Counted from the stretch's first letter, positions 28,005 through 41,672 are shown. The stretch: DNA of 64,000 bases from Mercurialis annua (GCF_937616625.2 NC_065576.1:24102628-24166627), one strand, 5' to 3'. Numbers and translations: made by a program. The notes: generated by a model not told the origin, from the sequence alone.

Positions 28005-31000
28005 AATAAACATTACGAAACAAAACCAAACGTTTACAAACTTTACGAAACAAATCCAAGCGTTTCGCCTTTTTTGCAATTTAAGCCAAACGTTTACAAA
28101 CGTTACAAAACAAATCCAAGTGTTTCACCTTTTTAGCAATTTAAGCCAAACGTTTACAAACGTTACGAAACAAATCCAAGAGTTTCACCTTTTCAGCAAT
28201 TTAAGCCAAACGTTTACAAACATTACGAAACAAATCCAAACGTTTTATCTTTTTAGCGATTTATGCCAAACATTTACAAACATTACGAAACAAATCCAAA
28301 TGTTTCGAATTTTTAGAGATTTAAGCCAAACGTTTACAAACGTTACCAAACAAATCCAAACGTTTCTCTTTTTTAGCAAGCCAAACGTTTACAGACGTTT
28401 CGAAACAAATTCAAACGCTTCGCCTTTTTAGCGATTTAAGCCAAACGTTTACAAACGTTATGCAACAAAACCAAACGTTTAAAACATTACGAAACAAATC
28501 CAAACATTTCACATTTTTAGCAATTTACGCCAAACCTGTACAAACGTTACGAAACAAAACCAAGCGTTTCACCTTTTTAGCAATTGAAGCCAAACGTTTA
28601 CAAACGTTACGAAACAAATCCAAGCGTTTCACCTTTTTAGCAATTTATGCCAAACGTTTACAAACGTTGAGAAACAAATCCAAGTGTTTCACCTTTGTAG
28701 GAATATACGCCAAACGTTACGAAACAAATCCAAATGTTTCACATTTTTAGCAATTTACGCCAAACCTGTACAAACGTTACGAAACAATCATAACGTTTCA
28801 CATTTTTAGCAATTTATGCCAAACCTGTACAAACGTTACGAAACAAAACCAAACGTTTCACCTTTTTAGCAATTTATGCCAAACATTTACAAACGTTATG
28901 AAACAAATCCAAGCGTTTCACCTTTTTAGCAATTTAAGCCAAATGTTTACAAACGTTACGAAACAAATCCACACGTTTCACCTCTTTAGCGATTTAAGCC
29001 AAATGTTTACAAACATTTCACCTTATTAGCGATTTAAGCCAAACGTTTACAAATGTCACGAAACTAATCCCAATGTTTAAAACGTCACGAAACCCTTTTT
29101 AGAGATTTAAGCCAAACGTTTACAAACGTTAAGAAACAAATCCAAACATTTCACCTTTTTAGTGATTTAAGCCAAACGTTTACAAACGTTACGATACTAA
29201 TCCCAATGTTTAAAACGTTACGAAACCCTTTTTAGCAATTTAAGCCAAACGGTTAGAAACGTTACGAAACAAATCCAAATGTTTTACCTTTTGAGATATT
29301 TAAAACAAACCTTTACAAACGTTACCAAACAAATCCAAACGTTTCCCCTTTTTAGCGATTCAAGCCAAACGTTTACAAACGTTACGAAACTAATCCCAAT
29401 GTTTAAAACGTTACGAAACCCTTTTTAGAAATTTAAGCCAAACGGTTAGAAACATACGAAACAAATCCAAATGTTTTATCTTTTGAGCTATTTAAAACAA
29501 ACCTTTACAAACATTACGAAACAAATCCAAAAGTTTCCTCTTTTTAGCGATTTAAACCAAACGTTTACAAACGTTACGAAATAATAAACATTACGAAACA
29601 AAACCAAACGTTTACAAACTTTACGAAACAAATCCAAGCGTTTCACTCTTTTTGCAATTTAAGCCAAACGTTTACAAACGTTGTAAAACAAATCCAAGTG
29701 TTTCACCTTTTTAGCAATTTAAGCCAAACGTTTACAAACGTTACGAAACAAATCCAAGCGTTTCACCTTTTCAGCAATTTAAGCCAAACGTTTACAAACA
29801 TTACGAAACAAATCCAAACGTTTTATCTTTTTAGCGATTTATGCCAAACATTTACAAACATTACGAAAAAAATCCAAATGTTTCGAATTTTTAGAGATTT
29901 AAGCCAAACGTTTACAAACGTTACCAAACAAATCCAAACGTTTCTCTTTATTAGCAAGCCAAACGTTTACAGACGTTTCGAAACAAATTCAAACTCTTCG
30001 CCTTTTTAGCGATTTAAGCCAAACGTTTACAAACGTTACGAAACAAAACCAAACGTTTAAAACGTTACGAAACAAATCCAAACATTTCACATTTTTAGCA
30101 ATTTACGCCAAACCTGTACAAACGTTACGAAACAAAACCAAGCGTTTCACCTTTTTAGCAATTGAAGCCAATCGTTTACAAACGTTACGAAACAAATCCA
30201 AGCGTTTCACCTTTTTAGCAATTTATGCCAAACGTTTACAAACGTTGAGAAACAAATCCAAGTGTTTCACCTTTGTAGGAATATACGCCAAACGTTTACA
30301 AACGTTACGAAACAAATCCTTAGCAATTTACGCCAAACCTGTACAAACGTTACGAAACAAATCATAACGTTTCACATTTTTAGCAATTTATGCCAAACCT
30401 GTACAAACATTACGAAACAAAACCAAACGTTTCACCTTTTTAGCAATTTATGCCAAACATTTACAAACGTTATGAAACAAATACAAGCGTTTCACCTTTT
30501 TAGCAATTTAAGCAAAATGTTTACAAACGTTACGAAACAAATCCACACGTTTCACCTTTTTAGCGATATAAGCCAAATGTTTACAAACATTTCACCTTTT
30601 TAACGATTTAAGCCAAACGTTTACAAACGTTACGAAACTAATCCCAATGTTTAAAACGTTACGAAACCCTTTTTAGCAATTTAAGCCAAACGGTTAGAAA
30701 CGTTACGAAACAAATCCAAATGTTTTATCTTTTGAGCTATTTAAAACAAACCTTTACAAACGTTACGAAACAAATCCAAACGTTTCCCCTTTTTAGCAAT
30801 TTAAGCCAAACGTTTACAAACGTTACGAAACAAATCCAAACATTACGAAACAAAACAAAACGTTTACAAACTTTACGAAACAAATCCAAACGTTTCACCT
30901 TTTTTGCAATTTAAGCCAAACGTTTACAAACTATACAAAACGAATCCAAGCGTTTCACCTTTTTAGCAATTTAAGCCAAACGTTTACAAACGTTACGAAA

Positions 31001-34000
31001 CAAATCCAAGTGTTTCCCCTTTTCAGCAATTTAAGCCAAACGTTTACAAACATTACGAAAGAAATCCAAATATTTTATCTTTTTAGCGATTTAAGCCAAA
31101 CGTTTAGAAACATTACAAAACAAATTCAAACGTTTCGCCTTTTAAGAGATTTAAGCCAAACGTTTACAAACGTTACCAAACAAATCCAAACGTTTCTCTT
31201 TTTTAGCGATTTAAGCCAAACGTTTACAGAAGTTTCGAAACAAATTCAAACGTTTAGCCTTTTTATCGATTTAAGTCAAAAGTTTACAAACGTTACGAAA
31301 CAAAACCAAACATTTAAAACGTTACGAAACAAATCCAAACGTTTCACATTTTTAGCAATTTACGCCAAACCTGTACAAACGTTACGAAACAAAACCAAGC
31401 ATTTCACCTTTTTAGCAATTTAAGCCAAACGTTTACAAACGTTACGAAACAAATCCAAGCGTTTCACCTTTTTAGCAATTTAAGCCAAACGTTTACAAAC
31501 GTTGCGAAACAAATCCAAGTGTTTCACCTTTGTAGGAATATACGCCAAACGTTTACAAACGTTACGAAACAAATCCAAATGTTTCACATTTTTAGCAATT
31601 TACGCCAAACCTGTACAAATGTTACGAAACGAATCCAAACGTTTCACATTTTTAGCAATTTACGCCAAACCTGTACAAACGTTACAAAATAAAACCAAGC
31701 GTTTCACCTTTTTAGCAAATTAAGCCAAACATTTACAAACGTTACGAAACAAATCCAAGTGTTTCACCTATTTAGAATTTAAGCCAAACGTTTACAAACG
31801 TTGCGAAACAAATCCAAGTGTTTCACCTTTGTAGGAATATACGCCAAACGTTTACAAACGTTACGAAACTAATCCAAATATTTCACCATTTTAGTGATTT
31901 AAGCCTAACGTTTACAAATGTTACGAAACAAAACCAAACATTTCACCTTTTAAGCAATTTAAGACAAACGTTACTAAACAAATCCAAACGTTTCACCATT
32001 TTAGCGATTTATGCCAAACGTTTACAAACGTTACGAAACAAATCCACACGTTTCACCTTTTTAGCGATTTAAGCCAAACGTTTACAAACGTTACTAAACA
32101 AATCCAAACGTTTCTCTTTTTTGGCGATTTAAGCCAAACGTTTACAGACGTTTCGAAATAAATTCAAACGTTTCGGCTTTTTAGCGATTTAAGCCAAACG
32201 TTTACAAACGTTACGAAACAAAACCAAGCGTTTCACCTTTTTAGCAATTTAAGCCAAACGTTTACAAAGGTTATGATATAAATCCAAATGTTTAACCTTT
32301 TTAGCAATTTGAGACAAACGTTTACAAATGTTACGAAACAAATCCAAGCGTTCCACCTTTTTAGCAATATAAGCCAAACGTTTACAAGCGTTACGAAACA
32401 AATCCAAGCATTTCACTTTTTTAGCAATTTAAGCCAAACGTTTACAAACATTACGAAATAAATCCAAACGTTTTAACTTTTTAGCGATTGAAGCCAAACG
32501 TTTACAAACGTTACGAAACAAATCGAAACGTTTCACCTTTTTAACGATTTAAGCCAAACGCTTACAAACGTTTACAAACGTTATGAAACAAATCCAAACG
32601 TTTACAAACATTACTGAACAAAAACAAACTTTTCACATTTTTAGCAATTTAAGCCAAATGTTTATAAAAGTTATGAAACAAATCCAAACGTTTCACCTTT
32701 TTTGAGATTGAAGCCAAACGTTTACAAACGTTAAGAAAAAAAATCCAAACGTTTCCCCATTTTAGCGGTTTAAGCCAAACGTTTATAAACGTTACGAAAC
32801 AAAACCAAACGTTTACAAACGTTACGAAACAAATCCAAATGTTTACAATCGTTACGAAACAAATCCAAACCTTTCCGCATTTTAGTGATTTAAGCCAAAC
32901 GGTTACAAACGTTACGAAACAAATCCAAACGTTTCATCTTTTTAGCGTTTTAAGCCAAACATTTACAAACGTTACGAAACAAATCCAAACGTTTCCCAAT
33001 TTTAGCGATTTAAGCCAAACGTTTATAAACGTTACGAAACACATCCTAACTATTCCCCTTTTTTGCGATTGAAGCCACACGTTTACAAACATTACAAAAC
33101 AAATCCAAACGTTTCACCCTTTTAGCGATTTAACCCGAACTTTTACAAACGTTACGAAACAAATCCAAGCGTTTCACCTTTTTAGCAATATAAGCCAATC
33201 GTTACAAACGTTACGAAACAAATACAAACGTTTCACCTTTTTAAAGATTTAAGTCAAATGTTTACAAACGTTACGAAACAAATCCAAACGTTCCCCTATT
33301 TTAGCTATTTAAGCCAACTGTTTAAAACGTTACGAAACAAATCCAAACGTTTCACCTTTTTAGCGATTTAAGACAAACGTTTACAAACGTTACGAAACAA
33401 ATCCAAATGTTTCCCAATTTTATCGATTTAAGCCAAATATTTACAAACGTTACGAAACACATCCTAACTATTCCCCTTTTTTGCGATTGAAGCCACACGT
33501 TTACAAACATTACAAAACAAATCCAAACGTTTCACCTTTTTAGCGATTTAAGCCGAACGTTTACAAATGTTACGAAACAAATCCAAGCGTTTCACCTTTT
33601 TAGCAATATAAGCCAATCATTACAAACGTTATGAAACAAATACAAACGTTTAACCTTTTTAGCGATTTAAGTTAAATGTTTACAAACGTTACGAAACAAA
33701 TCCAAACGTTTCACCTTTTAGCGATTTAAGCCAAACATTTACAAACGTTACAAAACAAATCCAAAAGTTTCATCTTTTTAGCGATTTAAGCCAAATGTTT
33801 ACAAACTTTTCGAAACAAATCCAAACGTTTCGCCTTTTTATCAATTTAAGCCAAACGTTTACAAATGTTACGAAACAAATCCGAACGTTTCACTTTTTTA
33901 GCGATTTAAGCCAAACGTTTACAAACGTTACGAAACAAAAGCAAACGTTTAAAACGTTACTAAACAAATCCAAACGTTTCATATTTTTAGCTATTTAAGC

Positions 34001-34150
34001 CAAACCATTACAAACGTTACGAAACCAAACCAAGCATTTCACCTTTTTAGCAATTTAAGCCAAACCTTTACAAACGTTAAAAAACAAATCCAAGCGTTTC
34101 ATCTTCTTAGCAATTTAAGCCAAACGTTTACAAACATTACGAAACAAATC
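28005..34150 (+). repeat. Satellite, segmental duplication copy 2
   Basis: This starts with a 1568-bp unit (28005-29572, a 1580-type unit with about 12 bp of deletions). It then follows 20797-26100 in order, without the 749-bp duplication. Private variants are shared with copy 1, for example the fused monomer AAATCCTTAGCAATTTACG at about 21539 and 30315, and CACATCCTAACTATTCCCC near 25014 and 33041. The right boundary near 34150 is set by loss of colinearity and is approximate. Confidence 0.87.
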
Positions 34151-37100
34151 CAAGTGTTTCATCTTTTTAGCAATTTAAGCCAAACGTTAACAAAACGTTA
34201 CGAAACAAATACAAAATGTTTCACCTTTTTAACGATCAAGCCAAACGTTTATAAACGTTACAAAGCAAATCCAAAAGTTTCACCTTTTAAGCTATTTAAG
34301 CCAAACATTTACCAAGGTTTTTAAACAAATCCAAATGTTTCACCTTTTTAGCCATTTGAGCCAAAAACAAACGTTACGAAACAAATCCAAGCGTTTCACC
34401 TTTTTAGCAATTTAAGCCAAACGTTTACAAACGTTACGAAACAAATCCATGTGTTTCACCTTTTTAGCAATTTAAGTCAAACGTTTACAAACGTTACGAA
34501 ACAAATTCAAACGTTTTATCTTTTTAGCGATTTAAGCCAAGTGTTTACAAAAATTACGAAACAAATCCAAAAGTTTGACCTTTTTAGAGATTTAAGCCAA
34601 ACGTTTACAGACGTTACCAAAAAAATCCAAACGTTTCACTTTTTTAGCGATTTAAGCCAAAAGTTTACTGACGTTTCGAAACAAATTCAAACGTTTCGCC
34701 TTTTTAGCGATTTAAACCACACGTTTACACACGTTATGAAACGAAACCAAACGTTTCCCCTTTTTAGCAATTTAAGCTAAACGTTTACAAACGTTACGAA
34801 ACAAATCCAAGTGTTTCACCTTTGTAGGAATATAACCCAAACGCTTACAAACGTTATGAACAAATCCAAACGTTTCACCATTTTAGCAATTTAAGCCTAA
34901 CGTTTACAAATGTTACGAAACAAAACCAAACATTTCACCTTTTTAGCAATTTAAGACAAACGTTACGAAACAAATCCACACGTTTCACCTTTTTAGCGAT
35001 TTAAGCCAAACGTTTACAAACGTTAAGAAACAAATCCACACGTTTCACCTTTTTAGCGGTTTAAGCCAAACGTTTACAAACGTTACGAAACTAATTCCAA
35101 GGTTTAAAATGTTACGAAACCCTTTTTAGCAATTTAAGCCAAACGGTTAGAAATGTTACGAAACAAATCCAAACGTTTCACCTTTTGAGCAATTTAAAAC
35201 AAACCTTTACAAACATTAAGAAACAAATCCAAACGTTTCACCTTTTTAGCGATTTAAGCCGAACGTTTACAAACGTTACGAAACAAATCCAAAAATTACG
35301 AAACAAAACCAAACATTTACAAACTTTACGAAACAAATCCAAGCGTTTCACCTTTTTAGCAATTTAAACCAAACGCTTACAAACGTTATGAAACAAATCC
35401 AAGCGTTTCAACTTTTTAGTAATTTAAGCAAAACATTTACAAATGTTACGAAACAAATCCAAACGTTTCACCTTTTTAGCGAATTAAGCCGAACGTTTAC
35501 AAACGGTACGATATAAAACCAAACGTTTCACCTTTTTAGCGATTTAAGCCAAACGTTTACAAACGCTACGAAACAAATCCAAATGTTTCCCCATTTTAGC
35601 GATTTAAGCGAAATGTTTAAAACGTTACAAAATAAATCCAAACGTTTCTCCTTTTTAGCGATTTAAGCCAAACGTTTACAAACGTTACGAAACAAATCCA
35701 AACGTTTCACATTTTAGCGATTGAAGCCAAACGTTTACAAACGTTACGAAACAAATCCAAACGTTTCACATATTTAGCAATTTAAGCCAAACGTTTACAA
35801 ACGTTACGAAACAAAACCCAGTGTTTCACCTTTTTAGCAATTTAAACCAAACGTTAACAAACATAAGGAAATAAATCCAAGCGTTTCACCTTTTTAGCAA
35901 TTTATGCTAAACATTTACAAACGTTACGAAACAAATCCAAGCGTTTCACCTTTTTAGTAATTTAAGCCAAACGTTTAAAAACGATACGAAACAAATCCGA
36001 ATGTTTCACCTTTATAGCGATTTAAGCCAAACATTGACAAACTCTATGAAACAAATCCAAACGTTTCACCTTTTTAGCAATTTACGCCAAACAATTACAA
36101 ACGTAACGAAACAAATCCGAACGTTTCACCTTTTTAGCGATTTAAGCCAAACGTTGACAAAACATTACGAAACGAATCCAAACGTTTCACCTTTTTAGTT
36201 ATTTAAGCCAAACCTTTACAAACGTTACGAAACTAATCCCAACGTTTCACCTTCTTAATGATTTAAGCCAAAAGTTTACAAACATTACGAAACAAATCCA
36301 AACGTTTCACTTTTGTAGCGATATTAGCAAAACGTTTACAAACGTTACAAAACAAAACCAAACGTTCACCTTTTTAGCGATTTACGATAAACATTTACAA
36401 ACGTTATGAAACAAAACCAAACGTTTAAAACGTAATGAAACAAATTCAAACGTTTCACATTTTTAGCGATTTAAGCCAAACGTTTGCAAACGTTACAAAT
36501 CAAAACCAAGCGTTTCTCCTTTTTAGCAATTTAAGCCAAACGTTTGCAAACATTACGAAACAAATCCAAGCGTTTCACCTTTTTACAAATTTAAGCCAAA
36601 CGTTTACAAACGTTACGAAACAAATCCAAGTGTTTCATGTTTTTAGCAATTTAAGCCAAACGTTTACAAACGTTACGAAACAAATCCAAACGTTTCACCG
36701 TTTTAGCAATTTAAGCCTAACGTTTACAAATGTTAAGAAACAAATCAAAATGTTTCACCTTTTTAGCGATTTAAGCCAAACGTTTACAAACGTTACGAAA
36801 CAAATCCACACGCTTCCCCTTTTTAGCGATTTAAGGAAAATGTTTACAAACGTTAAGAAACAAATCCAAACGTTTCACCTTTTTAGCCATTTAAGCCAAA
36901 CGTTTACAAACGTTACGAAACTAATCCCAACGTTTAAAACGTTACGAAGCCCTTTTTAGCAATTTAAGCCAAACGGTTAAAAACGTTACGAAACAAATCC
37001 AAACGTATCACCTTTTGAGCGATTTAAAACAAACTTTACAAACGTTACGAAACAAATCCAAACGTTTCACCTTTTTAGCGATTTAAGCCGAACGTTTACT

Positions 37101-39641
37101 TAAGTTACGAAACAAATCCAAACTTTACGAAACAAAACCAAACGTTTACAAACTTTATGAAACAAATCTAAGCGTTTCACCTTTTTAGCATTTTAAACCA
37201 AACATTTACAAACGTTATGAAATAAATCCAAGCGTTTCACCTTTTTAGCAATTTAAGCAAAATGTTTACAAATGTTACAAAACAAATCCAAACATTTCAC
37301 CTTTTTAGCGAATTAAGCCGAACGTTTTGCAAACGTTATGATACAAAACCAAACGTTTCACCTTTTTAGCGATTTAACCCAACCGTTTACAAATGCTACG
37401 AAACTTACGAAACAAATCCAAACGTTTCACCTTTTTAGCGATTTAAGCCAAAGGTTTACAAACGTTACGAAACAAATCAAAACATTACGAAACAAAACTA
37501 AACGTTTACAAGCTTTACGAAACAAATCCAAGCGTTTCACCTTTTTAGCAATTTAAGCCGAACGTTTACAAACGTTATAAAACAAGTCCAAGCGTTTCAC
37601 CTTTATAGCAATTTAAGCAAAACATTTACAAATGTTACGAAACAAATCCAAACGTTTAACCTTTTTAGCGATTTAAGCCGAACGTTTACAAACGTTACGA
37701 AACAAAACCAAAGGTTTCACCTTTTTAGCGATTTAAGCCAAACGTTTACAAACGTTACGAAACAAATCGAAACGTTTCCCCATTTTAGCGATTTAAATCA
37801 AATGTTTACTAACATTACGAAACAAATCCAAACGTTTCCCCTTTTTAGCAAATTAAGCCAAACATTTACAAACGTTACGAAACAAATCCAAACTTTTCAC
37901 TTTTTTAGCGATTTAAGCCAAACGTTTACAAAAGATACGAAACAAATCCAAACATTTCACCTTTTTTGTGATATAAGCCAAACGTTTACAAACATTACGA
38001 AACAAAACCAAAAGTTTAAAAGGTTACGAAACAAATCCAAACGTTTCACATTTTTAGCGATTGAAGCCAAATGTTTACAACCGTTACGAAACAAAACCAA
38101 ACATTTCAACTTTTTAGCAATTTCAGACAAACATTTACGAACATTTCAAAACAAATCCAAGTGTTTCCCCTTTTTAGCAATTTAAGCCAAACATTTACAT
38201 ACTTTACGAAACAAATCCTTTAGCGTTTCCCCTTTTTAGTAATTTAAGCCAAACGTTTACAAACGTTAGGAAACAAATCCAAACGTTTCCCCTTTTTAGC
38301 GATTTAAGCCAAAGGTTTACGAATGTTACAAAACAAATCCAAACGTTTCGCCTTTATAGAGATTTAAGCCAAACATTTACAAAGGTTATGAAACAAATCC
38401 ATATTTTTTACCTTTTTAGCAATTTAAGCCAAACCTTTACAAACGTTACGAAACAAATCCAAGTTTTAAACCTTTTTTGCCATTTAAGCCTAACGTTTAC
38501 AAACGTTACGAAACAAATCCAAGCGTTTCACCATTTTAGCAATTTAAGCAAAACGTTTACAAACTTTACGAGAGAAATCCAAATGTTTCACCTTTTTAGT
38601 GATTTAAGCCAAACGTTTACAAACGTTTCGAAATAAAATCAAACTTCTAAAATGTTATGAAACAAATCCAAACGTTTCACATTATTAGCGATTTAAGCTA
38701 AACCTTTACAAACATTACGAAACAAAACCAAGCGATTCACCTTTTTAGCAATTTAAGCCAAACGTTTACAAACGCTATGAAACAAATCCAAGCGTTTCAC
38801 CTTATTAGCAATTTATGCCAAACGTTTACAAACGTTCCGAAACAAATCCAAGCGTTTCACCTTTTTAGCAATTTAAGACAAACGTTTACAAATATTACGA
38901 AACAAAACCAAGCGTTTCACCTTTTTAGCAATTTAAGCCAAACGTTTACATATGGTACGAAACAAATCCAAGCGTTTCACCTTTTAGGATTATAAGCCAA
39001 ACCTTTACAAACGCTACGAAACAAATCCAAACGTTTCACCTTTTTAGCGGCTTAAACCTAACGTTTACAAACGTTACAAAACTAATCCCAACGTTTAAAA
39101 CCTTATGAAACCCTTTTTAACAATTTAAGCCAAACGTTTACATACGTTATGAAATAAATCCAAACGTTTTACCTTTTTAGCGACTTAAGCCTAACGTTTA
39201 CAAATGTTACGAAAGAAAACCAAACATTTCACCTTCTTAGCAATTTAAGACAAACGTTACGAAACAAATCCAAATGTTTCACTTTTTTAGCGATTTAAGC
39301 CAAACGTTTCACCTTTTTAGCGATTTATGCCAAAGATTTACAAACGTTACGAAACAAATCCAAACTTTTCGCCTTTTTAGCGATTTAAGCCAAATATTTA
39401 CAAAAGTTACGAAACAAATCCAAACGTTTCACCTTTTTAGCGATTTAAGCAAAACGTTTACAAACGTTACAAAACTAATCACAACGTTTAAAACGTTATG
39501 AAACCCTTTTTACCAATTTAAGCCAAACGTTTACAAACGTTATGAAACAAATCCAAACATTTTACCTTTTTAGCGATTTAAGCCAAACGTTGTCAAACGT
39601 TACGAAACAAATCCAAACATCACGAAACAAAACCAAACATT
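34151..39641 (+). repeat. Satellite, diverged monomeric 60-bp array
   Basis: Tandem 60-bp monomers with many private substitutions and small indels, and no near-identical HOR. A faint older order remains. The CCTTTTGAGC monomer recurs 1830 bp apart (35181 and 37011), close to the 1827 and 1837 bp units upstream. The stretch 37.5-39.0 kb matches the satellite on the far side of the copia element (48.4-50.3 kb). It ends abruptly at the copia LTR. Open frames such as 36435-36959 (174 codons) are periodic repeat translations. Confidence 0.95.
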
Positions 39642-40074
39642 TGTTGGTGCTGCGGGACGTGAGGGTCCGAATCGTATATTTCAATTCAAAATTTGAATTC
39701 CAACAATTCGGATCCAGAAATTGATCATATCAATAACAAATGGATCGTCGTATCATCTAGTAATTAAAGCAAGCATCTAGAAACCGTAAGAAGAATACCT
39801 ATGTCGATTCTCCAACGATTCTTGTAGTCCCGATAGTACGGCGATCTCAAACTCGTCCACACGAGTATGCGTCCGATTGAATCCTCGCCTTGTAGTAATC
39901 TGCAAGAGTTTCTCTTGCCGAGCAACCCTAAGCTCAAACTCTCGCCTCGATTACGTCTTTGCTGGGATGTATGAAAAACTTTCTCCAAGATTTTCTGTGA
40001 TTGATGACTACTTGAACTCCTTCAAATATGCTCTCTTAAGTGTGTTGTTTTTGTAGAATGAGCAAAGGCAACCT

Positions 40075-40083
40075 CTATTTATA
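40075..40083 (-). promoter_or_regulatory. TATA box of the 3' LTR
   Basis: TATAAATAG read on the minus strand. An identical site sits at the homologous place in the other LTR. Its position implies that U3 runs from 41660 to about 40050 and R-U5 from there to 39642. The start site itself is not determined. Confidence 0.7.
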
Positions 40084-40108
40084 GGGTAGAGCTTTGCTTA
40101 AGAATGCA

Positions 40109-40300
40109 ACACCTCACATGCTAGGTGTCACACACCAAGCAAAGGTGTTGCCACCATTCGACACCTCACATGCTAGGTGTCACACACCAAGCATAGGTGT
40201 TGCCACCATCTGACACATCACATGCTAGGTGTCACACATCAAGCATAGGTGTTGCCACCTTCTGACACGTTGGATGCTAGGTGTCACACACAGAGACATA
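40109..40300 (-). repeat. 52-bp U3 repeats, four copies, just upstream of the TATA box
   Basis: Units begin at 40109, 40161, 40213 and 40265, exactly 52 bp apart. Each contains ACACCT-N8-AGGTGT or a decayed version, a 6-bp inverted repeat around CATGCT, followed by CACACACC and GGTGTTGCCACC. The location upstream of the TATA box fits an enhancer-like role, as known for U3 repeats of tobacco Tnt1 and Tto1. The role here is inference. Confidence 0.85.
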
Positions 40301-40302
40301 CA

Positions 40303-40466
40303 TGATATCATCACATGACATCATCACGTGACATCATCATATGACATCATCGTGACATCATCACATGACATCATCGTGACATCATCATATGACATCATCA
40401 TGACATCATCGTGACATCATTACACAACATCATCGTGACATCATCACATGACATCATCACATTAAC
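40303..40466 (-). repeat. TGACATCATC short tandem repeats in U3
   Basis: Repeats of TGACATCATC separated by short linkers (ACA, ACG, CG, ATA), about 14 copies. The matching tract in the other LTR (about 46866-47004) has fewer copies and a different linker order, so the tract has changed length since the LTRs separated. Confidence 0.85.
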
Positions 40467-41660
40467 TTGGATAAAATACAATTAGGTGCCTACTAATTTA
40501 TAACTCTTACAAATTAGTCCCTAATTTATACTTGTTTTTCATCTTAGATTAATTTCCGAGATATGCTAGTATCTATATGAAATCGATCTCTCGTAAACTC
40601 AATCGGTTGCACACCCTATTGTGTGTGACTAACTAGGTTCATATCTATATGGCAACGAGAGTCATAAGAAACGCCTTTCTTATATTAAATAATTAAATCC
40701 CATTAATTATTAATTCTCGTAGATCGTGAGTGACGTCTAGCAACATATCACGACCCCCAAATAGATATGAATGTTTCGATGCATTCTTTATGAACCAATG
40801 TTTATAATTACCGTACACTTAAAAATTCCCTTCATCTAAGATTCCGATCTCGACTAGTGTCACGGTTAAGTCAAACAGTGTTTGTCTTAATCATATGACC
40901 TCATCTCAGTTCTTATTCTTGATAAATATGACTTCCACTAGAAACAACTTTCTAAGTAAGTCATATACACCCGCGCAGGTTTTATCATCCATCAAGAACA
41001 ATTTAAGATAGCATAGAATCTTTTTTCCGTTCATCCGGAGTGATAAATCCTCTCTTGGTTAAACCCCTATCTCCATATACAACTAACTAGAGCCAACACA
41101 TCCCGCGACCCTAGCTCATGAAAGATCTAGGGATAAGGAGTATCAAACTCTAATCACCTATACACAAGATAGTTGCACCGCAACTCAAAGGACATATGTA
41201 CAATTATGAACTAGATGACATTAAATTGACTTTGATGAAATACCATGTATAAGTCATCTAGCGTCACTTGTTCGACCCACTCAACATCTTGAGTGTCCAC
41301 ATGTTTATCCTGATCTCCTTCAAGTAGTATGAGACTCACTACTTCCTATAATTTGTAATTCCTTACTAATCAGGAGAATAAACAGAGGTGACAATCTTTC
41401 CGGGATAATACGATGCCCTTATTCGTAGGACCCCATCGATCATGAACTGTTATTTAGATCACATGTATAATAAAATCTGTAACTCATATTCTTAACACCT
41501 TAAGAATAGATTCTTTCACAATGTGATAAGGACAATACGTAATAAATGAACACTTAGTTGATGAGACACTTAGTTGAATTAGAACATATATATCTTTGCC
41601 ATTGGGATTAGTTCTACTAATATACATGATCAAATGGCCCTAGGGCACATACTACTAACA

Positions 41661-41672
41661 ATCTCCCACTTG
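41661..41672 (-). promoter_or_regulatory. Polypurine tract of the copia element
   Basis: CAAGTGGGAGAT on the minus strand, directly before the LTR start TGTTAG. This is the usual plant copia plus-strand primer site. It fixes the element's orientation and the LTR boundary. Confidence 0.9.

Larger units (their letters stand above)
39642..41660 (-). repeat. 3' LTR of the copia element (2019 bp)
   Basis: On the minus strand it starts TGTTAGTAGTATG and ends GCACCAACA, the expected TG...CA termini. The polypurine tract abuts its start at 41661. It matches the right LTR over almost its full length. Over the first ~330 bp from the left end I count about 7 substitutions and one small indel (about 2%). 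There is a TATA box at 40075-40083, and U3 holds two families of tandem repeats. The 74-codon minus frame at 39764-39988 lies in the LTR, recurs in the other LTR and is not a gene. Confidence 0.95.

Noticed and set aside
270..38995. Dozens of satellite open frames of 60-244 codons on both strands
   Set aside because: They repeat every 20 residues, recur with the HOR unit, start at GTG or chance ATG, and end wherever an indel or variant makes a stop. They are what a 60-bp repeat produces without selection.
1..39641. CRISPR array
   Set aside because: Repeats are contiguous with no unique spacers, and the context is plant retrotransposons.
39630..39641. Target-site duplication for the copia element
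   Set aside because: The right terminus is truncated, so no matching flank exists to compare.
39764..39988. 74-codon minus-strand frame (also 46353-46583)
   Set aside because: It lies in R-U5 of the copia LTR, is present in both LTRs and shows no recognisable domain.
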